DNA of 64,000 nucleotides from Enoplosus armatus. Lineage: Eukaryota > Chordata > Actinopteri > Centrarchiformes > Enoplosidae. Positions within the stretch are counted from its first letter, which is position 1, and each line of letters starts with the position of its first letter. Shown here piece after piece: positions 38,136 through 48,217 of the stretch. The notes beneath the pieces are model-generated. The model made no database searches, had not been told where the DNA came from, and worked only from the letters and a program-made list of their open reading frames with translations. The translations under genes and the position numbers were made by a program. The stretch is from contig NC_092192.1 of the NCBI RefSeq assembly GCF_043641665.1, positions 1,858,001-1,922,000 of the forward strand, given 5' to 3'.

Positions 38136-39857
38136 GTCACTTCAGTATGCAAGAACAGACTCTTGGAAAGCGATGACTGAGGTAACTTCACGGCGAGCCG
38201 GACCACTGTGTTCGTTTATTAGAAACTTTCAAAGAGTTTCAATTTCCCCGAGCAGACTGCAGCATGAATTATTCCCTCGCTATATTCCGCACTCTGGTGC
38301 CACACAGCTGGTACTCACTTGTATTTTTATTTTTTATTTTACAGCTCTATTTTGCAGTAGGATTTAGAGTCATTTGGAGTGCGATTTGCAGGAGGAACTT
38401 TCACTGCAATGGGCAAGAAAATGAGCAAAAGGAGAAAGAGTTTTCTTTTTTTGTGTCCACTCATTTGCAGGTTGAACCACACTCCCTCCTCTTTTTTCTT
38501 CATTCGTTCTCTCTCCAATTGCCCAGACTGTCTCTTTACTTTCCTCTTTCCCCCCACAACCACTTAATCTACTTCTCTCCCCATCAGCAGAGCTCTCTGT
38601 CCTCTTTCTCTCTAATTTCTATCAGGAATTCCACTTAGAGCTGCTTATCAATTCAGCGCGCACCCCCCTCCCCCTCGTGCCCCTGTACAAATGAGCAAGC
38701 GAGCGGGCAAACAGACAAACAAACAGACAAATAAATAAAAGTGAAATTATATAACAGGATGTAATTCATCAAAACACAATCAAGAGCGAGAGGGAAAGCA
38801 AGCAAAGTCAAACACAAAGTCAATCTGCAAAAACTATAAGGCAGCAAAAGCCGGAGCGAAAGGAAAGAATTCGACAAAGGGACGTTCCCCAAGCACATTT
38901 GCATGAATTATGGGCCTAAAATTGAGCAAGCGATGATTGTTAGTCTCTATTAGATGGTCTGTCTCTTTCTCTCATCAGTGTGGAGCAACACGCTGAATAA
39001 TCATTTGTTTCAAGGACAACAGCGCGTCTTCGGCGGGTTCGCAGCAGGCCTGGCAACGCGGCGAGAGCATCGCCCACTATGGGCTTGCTCACCCGTGGGT
39101 GCTGGCATTAATGTCGGTCACTTCTCGCAGCACAAATACCTTCCCAGTGCACCTCGAGCCCTCTGCTTTACTGCCCATAACAGCAACCCCTGCCAGTCCG
39201 CCTTTCCGGGGGCTCTGTGCCCTTCCTCCCCAGCCCAGAGCCTCTGCACCCCGCCGCAGTGTTGTCCACGCCTGGGTGAGGCCGGTTGGTGGTCGGACTG
39301 GTGAGGCGTTTAATGCTGTTATCACGGCCTCTTAACTTCCCTCTTAGTCCCAAACTTCTTCTCTGTCTGGGCGTGACTTTCAGACAACTTTGAACCACTG
39401 AACGGATGTCCTTGAGGACACTGGTGGGATGTTGATGGAGCAGAGGATGCTTCTACTGAGGCGTTGGCATTATAGGCAGTTGCCTTGTGTTTTATTAGGC
39501 GGCGGTCACACAAGGCCTGCGGTCAGACGGGGCGTGAGGACAGACAGGTGGTGGTATTATATTAGAGCTTCGGGCGACTGTTATTCTGCAACCTTCTCCT
39601 GCGTCTTTAGGACTGTCTGTCCGTCCGTCCGTCTGCTGTCCTTCAGTGTGCTCAGGGCTCATTTTCTGTCTGGACATTTTAGCCTTTCTGTATGCAGCAA
39701 CGTGTGTTTGGTGATTTTAGATTTTGTTTTTTATTGTGGCTTATTTCAAAATCTTTTTCCAAATAATTAGAATGTGAAATTGACGTCAGGTGTAAAGTTG
39801 CAAAAGAATTCACGTCTTATTTAAAGGTGTGCAGATCCTAAATTGAGCTATATCAAC
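38136..39857. other. Non-coding stretch with octamer site and GC-rich patch
   Basis: No supported gene. A POU octamer, ATTTGCAT, lies at 38897-38904, directly followed by GAATTATG. The 39020-39330 segment is GC-rich with many CpGs and has overlapping frames on both strands that resemble nothing known. A TGTC/CCGT simple repeat lies at 39614-39634. Confidence 0.45.
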
Positions 39858-40010
39858 GATTAGATTAGATACCTTTATTAATCCCCAGAGAGGAAACTGG
39901 TGGCCCATTCACAGTCGCAGCAGACAACATATCAGAATCATAAGAGCAGTAATGCAGTAATAACACTAACACACAGACTAACACAGACCAATGAAATGCA
40001 ATACATAATA
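39858..40010. repeat. Retroposon-like dispersed repeat fragment
   Basis: GATTAGATTAGAT followed by ACCTTTATTAATCCCC and a G/A-rich stretch is a phrase I recognise from an abundant teleost repeat that usually reads 'TTTATTAATCCC … GGGAAA'. The following CACAGTCGCAGCAGAC also fits copies of that repeat. The family and the right boundary are uncertain. There is no coding capacity. Confidence 0.45.
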
Positions 40011-42144
40011 AGAGAAACCTAAAAAATGAATATTTGTAACAACATAACATATGAAACAAAACCTGAAACCGAAGTTAAGACTGTGTTTTAACACATATTG
40101 GTTCCTCTTTGACAAATAATGTAGTTGAAAACTAAACTGATGTTTTAGATGCCTTATTTTTAGGCTCATTTTCTTTCTGTGTATTACAGCATTGCTGCAT
40201 ACACTGGTAACATTCTGTAAAGAGCTGAATTTAACCTTGTTCCAAGAACTATGTCTCTGCAAAACAGACACTTGCAATGGCCAGTTTGGGTAATAGAGTA
40301 TGAGAGTCAGAGTATAGAGTATAGAGTCATATCATCCCAGTTCTCAGGTTGGAGGTTGGTGAATATGATCATGAATAACCATGAATGATGGCCATATTGT
40401 CAAAAATGAGATACATATTTTTAAAAAAGGATTTTTCCTTTAAAGCATAAAAAAATGCTGGTTTACTGGTGTGTTCTCAAACCCCCTGGCAGCCATGTTG
40501 GGAGGCTCCTGCTTTATAGGAGCACAGTGGTTTGCAACTACAAACTTGAAATGTGTGCCAACAGAACTGAAGAGACTTCATTTGATTTTAGATAATGTTA
40601 GCTTCTTAGCTTGCTAATCATAACTATTACTCTTCCTGTAACATCAGGTTTTCTCATAAACTATGAGCTTTTAGAAACTACCATGTATCCTCCAATCATA
40701 TTAACTGTTAACAAACAAGACATGAACATACTGCATGGGCATGCATCCATACACATGGTGCGCCACAGTGATAACCCCTCAGGCTCATTCATTCACATAT
40801 ATAGCACATATGCAGGCTCATTTCAGTTTGCAAGCAGACAGTAAGACAGAAAATACAGAGCTTGTAAAAGGAAAACAAATTATGCAACAAAAAGAGTTGC
40901 ATGACGAAAGAGGAAAGATCAGTCACCGTCTGAGCACGCCATTATTAAAACACAGCTAGGCTGATCTCAATGTGAAACCTCTGCTACAATGAGAAGACAT
41001 GGCAAAGAGGAGGAAGCCGGTCCAGTTGTGGTGGCCAGGGACCACTAAACTGATACAGCATGGGGTTGGTGGAGGGACATGTGACTCAGTGGGGGCATTA
41101 TGCAAGAGGGTGTCTTTCTAGTACAATTGTCCATTTATGTAAACTAGAAACATGCAGCAGCATAAAACAAACACAAATGAACTGATGCTTTCTTTTGTAA
41201 GTAGCATTACATTAGTGAACATAGACACATACCTTCTGTAATGAATACTATAATATAATTATTATATTATGAGTTTATATTTATGAGTCAGAGAGGAGTT
41301 GATTCAACTCTGTGTTTTTGTACGTTTTGTTGAATTGCACGATATTCCAGGTTGTTGCTGTTATTGTGCTCCATGTTTGTTATTGTGCTCTCGCAGCTGC
41401 TAGCTATGTAATGTGATGTGCTAACATCACTCAACACCAGGTGGCAGTCTGCTGTGTTGATAGCACTGAAAGACTAAATTCCATAACTTGCTCAATAGTG
41501 GAAACTCTTTTTAAAGGGTTACAGCTGAGAAATTAGTTTGGCATTTGAATGGGACAATTTGAAAGTAATTACCAGGGAAATAATGAGAATCTATGAGTAC
41601 TGTATGTATGAAAATTAAGTTTGACCTTAGCATGATTTTGAAGGAATACCTTTGCTGCTACTTGCTGTTTTGATAGAGGAGGGGGGAGATGAGGCGGGGA
41701 GATAAAGAGAGGCAGGCAGAGAAACATGTCAGTTGTGATGTAATTAACTATGTTGGAACAATTATGGAACCGCTGCCGACCTCATTATCCCACAAATCTG
41801 TGCATCCATCAAGCCTGAGCTTAGCCTAATCACATTAATAGACCTCTCTAATGGCAGACATTTTGGATGGCTGCATTCCATTTGTTTGTTCCAGCTCACA
41901 TGTCCAGGTACACTGGTGCAGCTTACTGGGACACTGGGCTGGAACAGAGCCGGTTTTCTTCTTGATATTTCACAATAAAATAACAATCTGAAATGTTCTT
42001 CAGGTGGACACAGAAGACTTCAACACTCACTGAAGCTGTTTCGTTGGCTTTATCTTGTCATGTGACCGCACACAAACAATAGACATATTGTCACAGACAG
42101 GTGACGAATTCAAGTGAAAACCTGAATAAATGAGAATGAAAATG
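40011..42144. other. Non-coding stretch, no gene seen
   Basis: No supported gene or recognised repeat. The sequence is AT-rich and unique-looking. Confidence 0.5.
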
Positions 42145-42197
42145 AGGCCACCAGATCTCAGCCCAGTTGAACACCTACAGGAAATACTGGCATGATG

Positions 42198-42205
42198 TGT
42201 TAGAG
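42198..42205 (+). repeat. Left target-site duplication of the hAT element
   Basis: TGTTAGAG directly precedes the left terminal repeat. It shares six of eight bases with the right copy TATTAGAC. Tc1 relatives read TGTTAGAC here, so each copy differs from that by a single base. Confidence 0.7.
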
Positions 42206-42991
42206 CAGAGGTCGGCAAACTGCGATGACTCTCAATTTAGAAAGATTAGAAAGTTAGCGATAGTTAGTTATGTTGGTACTTTCGGCTGCACACATGTCTC
42301 TGATATCCACGCTTTCGTCCACAGCCACACTGAACACCTGTGCATTTGAACGTCCCTTTGTCTGGCTGGATGTGCACGTGTTCCTCTGTTTCAGCGATGC
42401 GCCTCTCAACAGCTCTCGCGGACAGAGGGAAGTCTTTAATCCTGGATATGATGGTGTCTTTATTCGGCCGTCCATCAAACAAAACCTCTGCACTGTTGAG
42501 GAAAGCCTCCTTTATGGATTCTCCATCAGTGAATGATTTCCCACGTTTAGCAGTACCCTCGGTGTTTGTATAGCTGCCCCGTGCAGCTGTGATACTTGTC
42601 TTGGCATATTTTGACACAGCGCTCTTGATTGACTCAGCTATCTCTGAAGTTTTCTCATGCTTAGTTTCAAGATGACGCTGTTTACTTGACATTCAACATT
42701 TTTACGGTGAAATGCACATACAGCTCTGTCTCGAATTCCACGTCCGACTGGACTATAAACGGCCTGCTGCGTCCGCTCACCATGTCGTGTGCACTGTTTT
42801 TGTAAATGGAGAAACATCACGTCAACAAGAATTCATCATGCTGGTTGAATCTGTCACTCACCTAATTTAGCAACTAATGTAATATTTAACAACGTAGTGA
42901 CATACGTCATTATTGCAGTATTGTGTTTGCTTTCTCATGCCACTTAAAATGCCTCTGCATGCCCACGCTGGCCATAGGTAGCAGACCCCTG
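42206..42991 (-). mobile_element. hAT element, internally deleted, nested in Tc1
   Basis: The left end CAGAGGTCGGCAAACTGCG (42206) and the right end, which reads inward as CAGGGGTCTGCTACC (from 42991), are matching hAT-type terminal inverted repeats. Most of the first 16 bases agree. An 8-bp target duplication flanks the element, the length expected for hAT. At 786 bp it is much shorter than an autonomous element (usually over 2.5 kb). The minus strand carries only the start of the transposase. The deletion removes everything after the first catalytic motif, so any movement would need a transposase supplied elsewhere. Confidence 0.8.
42264..42820 (-). pseudogene. hAT transposase N-terminal remnant (GTF2IRD2/ZBED-like)
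   Basis: The remnant is spread over three frames. The first part (about 42700-42760) reads AVCAFHRKNVEC, a damaged BED-type zinc finger. After a frame change the ATG at 42692 gives a 142-codon frame. It begins with RHLETKHEK (residues 5-13, the finger's histidine end) and continues with FTDGESIKEAFLNSAEVL (54-71) and PLSARAVERRI (89-99), all familiar from GTF2IRD2-like hAT proteins. A second frameshift leads to FSVAVDESVDIRD (42296-42334), which carries the first catalytic aspartate. The protein then ends. The rest of the catalytic domain, including the dimerisation region, is deleted. Confidence 0.75.
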
Positions 42992-42999
42992 TATTAGAC
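42992..42999 (+). repeat. Right target-site duplication of the hAT element
   Basis: TATTAGAC directly follows the right terminal repeat and pairs with TGTTAGAG at 42198-42205. Confidence 0.7.
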
Positions 43000-43090
43000 C
43001 ATCATCAAAACATCAAATGAGGCTATTACTTGTTCGCCTCCAGTAGAGGTTAAGAGATTCGAATAATCTAAGACAACGAGGAGGCACTTA

Positions 43091-44979
43091 GAGAGGAACA
43101 ATGCAATTATTATATTATTATTATAGTATAAATCCTAATTTTCATACTCCTCTACTAGACTCTGGTCATATGCTGTGGATCACCAGAGTCTAATGCATTT
43201 TGTGACAGAGGTAAATTGTCACAATAATTCAAGATTAATGGAAAGTCAACACAACTGAAGTAGTGAAGCGCATTTCATCACAGTTGTGTGTGGGGTTTCT
43301 CTTTTTGTTTCAGGGAGAGTGCTCTAAAAACAAGAATTTCCTCCTCAGAGATCAGTGGCATATCATGGAAAAACTTCCTTTCGACGGTAACATGCTCGGG
43401 TGTGATGGGAGAGTCATGTCGGCTGTGAGCGTTTAGAGTCAGCGGGGAGACAGAGGCTCCAGTGTAACGAGAGAGAAGCCTTTCTGTGCTGTGACTCAGA
43501 TGAACACAGCAGTTGTTGGGGAAAAGGTCAGTGGATTTTGTTGGTATTCTGCAGCCGTGTGCTTTTTGGCAGGACACTTGACGGCGCAGCGGGCACTCGA
43601 GCTTGAAATGATGTTGCTTCCTCCGGCCAGGAGGCGATGGCTCCCATGCCACACAGCATACGCAGGACGCCATAAATCCTGCAGTGTAAATAAAGAGCCG
43701 CCTCGCTCCGCCACGTCTCACTCCTTCTGTGTCCTTATTCTTTTGTAAACGCTGTCCTGTCTCTTTCCATTTTCACTCTCCTTCCCTCTCATTTTTCTTT
43801 CTTGTGTTTACTCCTCTCTATCTCTTTCACTTTTTTCTTTTCCCTTTTTCTTTTCCTCCAGTGATGTAGTGGAAAACAAAAAGGTGGCTGATGTATGACT
43901 TTCATTGTGGGATTACAGCCGTGTATCCACCAGTGACAATTGAGATTTCAGGAAAACACTGATATACTGATGTATATTTTAATTTAATCATAATTCACTT
44001 TGTGTCTATTCAATCATCTCTTCTTCTTTCCATTTATCTGTCTTTATCTCCTCTGCTTACCTGTGAAGTCTTTTGTTTCTTAGTTATTATGTAAAACATT
44101 ATCCTCATCTTCATCTGACTTTGCAGCACTAACATGCAGTTCGTGGCAGGTTGCTTCGGAAAACAAAGGGAAGGTAAATCTCATTTAGTCACAGTTTGAC
44201 TTTATTAACTGCACAGCAGGTGGTGACAGAGGTTTATCCTTTGACAGATGTTGTAAATGCTGCTTGCGGTGTTGGACCACTACCCCCCATCCTCAACACA
44301 CACACACACACACAAATATGCAGTCCCTAATTACAGGCTTACAAGTTCCTGCCGAGCCTATACAGCATTTTAGAATCACGTTACTGCAGACAATACTTTG
44401 TTGTGCGTCCCACAACAAAACAAAATTATTCTCATCACATGCTTCACAGACAGAAGGTGGCAAACGTTGATGTAACCAATCAAAAACTTTCAGTGCCACG
44501 GGAGGAAGTAGCCTAACATTTATATATTGAAGCTCAAAGTAGGGGTGTGTTTTCCTTCGACACTAGCTTCATATTTTCACATGCTATCTCTTCACTAGAG
44601 TGTAATATCATCTGCTTGTGTTCATTCTGGCACTGTGGCTTAACTGTCTGTCTATTCGGCCTGATGGCTCGCTACCTGTCTGACTGATAATGTCAACAGA
44701 GAGACCAAAATAAAACAAAACGTCCGGATTCTTTTCAAGAAAACCTCATTCAAAAATCACAGACATTTGTTAAAATGCAGGTTATTAAAGATCCAGCCAA
44801 ACAGCCCATTCAAACAGTGTGTGTGTACATTTAATTTGTTACTCTCACATGAATCAGACATTATAGCAGAAACGTGCGATGACTAATAAAAAAGCGCTCT
44901 TATCTCCGCCCGACGGCGGTGTGTGTGTAATATGTTCGGCTTTCCCTGGTGGCCCCTGATTGGTTGACGCGGCACCAAG
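43091..44979. other. Non-coding stretch with one CA repeat
   Basis: No supported gene. The 43278-43721 minus-strand frame (147 codons) overlaps other frames on both strands and has no recognised domain. A pyrimidine-rich patch runs from 43750 to 43860. A (CA)9 repeat lies at 44297-44314. Confidence 0.5.
44297..44314 (+). repeat. (CA)9 microsatellite
   Basis: Nine CA units. Confidence 0.95.
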
Positions 44980-45174
44980 AAATGTTGCCAAATTGGGTGA
45001 TTTTCCGCCCATGAAGGTGGCTGTAGGATGGTGTCATGTCGGTAAAAATGAGCTTGGGTGGGCTGACAAAACTTTAGCCTGATTTGTCGTGGTGCAGATG
45101 TTTTTCTTATTTTTTCAACACTGATATTATTTTCTGGCTAATAATCAAATTTTTGACCCAACCTGGCAACACTG
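44980..45174. mobile_element. Short MITE-like element
   Basis: Inverted ends match at 13 of 15 bases: GTTGCCAAATTGGGT (44984-44998) and, inverted, ACCCAACCTGGCAAC (45156-45170). The outermost bases (CAGTG read inward from the right, AAATG on the left) extend the match toward a hAT-type CAGTGTTGCCA end. The 195-bp interior has no coding capacity. The inner words GGTGATTTTCCGCCC recall a small teleost repeat family I have seen often but cannot name. I could not confirm a target duplication. Confidence 0.5.
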
Positions 45175-48100
45175 CCCAAGTACTGAAACGGAGGCCAACA
45201 GACAGACAGACGGACAGACAGTCAGACAGACAGAATGAACACTAATAAACACATCTGACTGTGACACAATCTTCTGCTGCAGATGTAAGAAGAACAAACA
45301 TCTAGTGTGTGTGAGGTAACAAAAAAGCTAAGAGTTTGGAGGTTTGCTTTCCTGTGGTGTAAAACAACTGGCTAAAGACAGATATTCACTTCTTTTGGAC
45401 GTCAGCCGTCCTAACTAGTAGTAGTCTGCCTCTAACTGTTCAGAAAAATGAGCCAGCCAGGTGTGTGGGTAACATTTAGATAAGATGGAGTTACTCAGGT
45501 CAGTTAGCCTCTTAGCCTTATCTGACCACAAATAACCGTACACAAATATAGCCTGTGTCCAAGCCTTGAACTAGTAAATCTATTTTGTATATTGTGTGAA
45601 GTGTTTATAAAGTTGTGTTTGCCATGTGGCTGCATCGACAGCCAACAAGTCGGCGTCACAGACTCGACTTCAGACGTTCTGTCATCTCTGTCGCAGTGAA
45701 AGACAATTCTAGCGTCACGGTTTGGAAAACCAAATCATTCCAAAAGTAAACACAGAAACAAATTCATGCGTTGGGAGAATCCCAGTAGATTACTGCTCAT
45801 TTATGGAGTTAAACATGCAATTGATTTTCTGCATTATGCTTTATTCAGAAAGTAACCTCAGCCAGCTCCATATGTTTGAGGATGAGTTATGCAGTTTCCC
45901 GAGGCTCTGTTTCGCTGCCCTTGGCCTGTTTGCAGCTTGGCGGGGGGAGTGGCCGAGGCAGAGCAGTTGGTCTTTTTCCAGGGGGGAGGAATTTGCATTT
46001 TAGGCAAACATTATTTATCAAGGCTTTTGTTCCAAGTTCCTGTCTCTTAATATCATTTCCATATCTTAACATTTAGGTAACCTTCAGACTGGCTTTGACA
46101 GCAAAGTAGAACCTTGTGTTGCTCAGATAATTGAGAAGGCTCATTACCTGAAGTTATTCTTTGAACAGCTCTAAAATATACATCATTCAGCATTTTAACT
46201 TATTATTCTTTCAGCTGAGAAATGTAGTGAATAACTATGTTTGGAAAAGGTGTTTAAAATTTGTGCTGTCAAATACTTTGTCAGAGGAACTATTTTCTGC
46301 TGTTTTCAAACAGTAGATGTCTACTTTTAGAATAAACTCTGAATGTCATTCAGGAGTTTGCTCACTCTGTTGAAATGCAGGATCCTCTTGGGAATGACAT
46401 GTTCAGGAAGTATGAAGTCAAAATATATCACTGGGTGAACACCCCACTCAGAGCAGCACATTCCAGTATATATGGCTGTTGGGAAGTTAAAAGTCTAACC
46501 TTGATTTGTGGCCAGATTAACCGTTTGAACAAGTCAGGAGGAAGACGTCCACCGCAGGTCAAAGTGGAGTGAAGGTGAAGCTCATTCATCAGAATATCCA
46601 GAGGGAAGCTGGCATGCACAGAATAATGTTTATTTCTTTCTCAAGCTTTACAGTTCAGCTTCATTTATTGTTTGCAGACTGGAAAATGCAGAAAAGCCCC
46701 AACAAGAACAGTGATGAATTACAAAAATGAATTCATTAAATAGACAGGGAAGGAAAACCAGAATCAATCTGCTCTTATTAACCCCGCTCATCCTCAAATC
46801 CTCCCTTGTTGCATTTATTCTGGATCCTGTCTTGTACAGTCTGTAATATTCACTGTCTCTATGTGACTCTACCCTCTGAACTGGGATTAGGGATGAAAAA
46901 CAGCTTTTTGTCTTTTGACACGATTAAGTAACGAGCTGCACGGTACTACATGCAGCCGTATAAGTTATTGATAATGAATTCCAGCTAAACATAAGTGTTA
47001 CTGTATTTCAGATCAGTATCATTTGAGTCCATTATCATCTTTAAAGTAAGGGAGGAAACACACCTACACCTTCAAGTCAGCTCATTTACAGTATTCATCT
47101 TGTTTTTAAAGTGGCTTAACAAATTCCATTACCTTGGGCGTGAGAAACAATAATTACGTCTATTGTAGATCATTATGTTCCTGTGTTATGAAGGCGAGAG
47201 GAGATGTGTTCTGTGATACAATACGACTGCATTAAAAATGTGATTTTACTCATCAGTGACTCGTAACCTTAATAGCCGACTTTCCATTATTTGGATCACA
47301 TCCGTCCATTAACAGTGCCGTTGAGAGCTGCTAATGCCAACCTGAAATCAGACTAAAGTCTCTGAACCAGTCGGGACTGTTAAATCACTCCTGCAGCCGC
47401 GATGTGTGGTTACTCTGGTTACCACTGCAGAAAATATATGAGGCAAGCTCATATCTGAACAAATTACGCCCAAATTACAAAAAGAAATTAATTTTCACTT
47501 ACCCCCCGGTGTTTTGATGCTCTTACCAAGGAAAAAAATGGCATCAGTTGTTTCAGCAAATGCCAAACAAAACTCTAGAGGCCGTAGTACTTAGTAATGT
47601 GACGTTGTTACAGAGCCACAGGTGAATGGATGGGACAACGTCAGACATGACCACGATCTTTTCCTTTTTCTTTGTGCCCAAACCCGACCAAAGCGGTATA
47701 ACATCAGACAACGATGTTGTCCTGACGACGGTGGCGATCAGATCAGAAGATGCATGGGATTTTGTGTTCTTCAAAACACTGACAAATTACTTTTGAAAAG
47801 TTTTTCAACGACAAGTATCTCCCTGTAAAAAGTGATCCCCCTGCTTCGATATATACCCAGAGACACGAGAGGGAAGGGGAATAAATTATTTTGTGAGTAT
47901 CTCCCAACAACTTCAAGTCTTCTTCAGCTGCTATTTGTGCAAACATGCGGGAGTTGTGAATCAGTCAGGTTCTACCTCTCTGTTTACTCTTTTTTCAATG
48001 TATATTTCTGACATCTCAGCTCCTTCGTCAGACAAGAACAAACTGTTATCGATCGTTTGGGCTGCCAACCATCAATAAACCTACAGTGGGCAAAAAGGTC

Positions 48101-48177
48101 TTCTTCAAAACTCGCCTGTATATGGCCGCGGGTGTTCTTTTGTTTTCTCATGATTAAACAGTTGGCTTTTGTTCTCT
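45175..48177. other. Non-coding stretch with a GACA repeat
   Basis: No supported gene. An imperfect (CAGA)n repeat lies at 45199-45233. The 47100-47420 segment has several ATTA/TAAT words, no repeat content and unusually even composition. It might be a conserved non-coding element, but nothing in the sequence alone proves it. Confidence 0.5.
45199..45233 (+). repeat. Imperfect (CAGA)n microsatellite
   Basis: A 35-bp CAGA array with two interruptions (CGGA and GTCA). Confidence 0.9.
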
Positions 48178-48217
48178 TGTTGTTGTTGTTGTTGTTGGTG
48201 TGTGTGTGTGTGTGTGT
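48178..48217 (+). repeat. Compound (TTG)n(GT)10 microsatellite
   Basis: A TTG run at 48178-48197 passes directly into ten GT units (48198-48217). Confidence 0.95.

Larger units (their letters stand above)
42145..43090 (+). mobile_element. Tc1-like fragment split by a hAT insertion
   Basis: Left of the hAT element, GGCCACCAGATCTCAGCCCA and GTTGAACACCTACAGG (to 42205) match the region of fish Tc1 transposases that encodes PPDLNPIEHLWE. Right of it, from 42994, the words CCATCATCAAAACATCAAAT, GAGG and CTCCAGTAGAG match the next part of the same Tc1 family. In uninterrupted relatives as I remember them, the two halves lie only about 15 bp apart. The fragment fades out at about 43090, with no terminal repeat visible on either side. 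Confidence 0.7.
42150..43090 (+). pseudogene. Tc1-like transposase fragment, interrupted
   Basis: The left piece still reads as PPDLSPVEHL (near 42149-42180), which contains the glutamate that forms the third catalytic acidic residue of DD34E transposases. A stop codon follows soon after, then the 786-bp hAT insertion. The right piece carries the downstream DNA with several small indels. The N-terminal DNA-binding part and the first two catalytic residues are absent. It cannot be functional. Confidence 0.6.

Noticed and set aside
42270..42573. Plus-strand open frames of 77-88 codons
   Set aside because: They are antisense to the hAT transposase remnant, which has clear family motifs on the minus strand.
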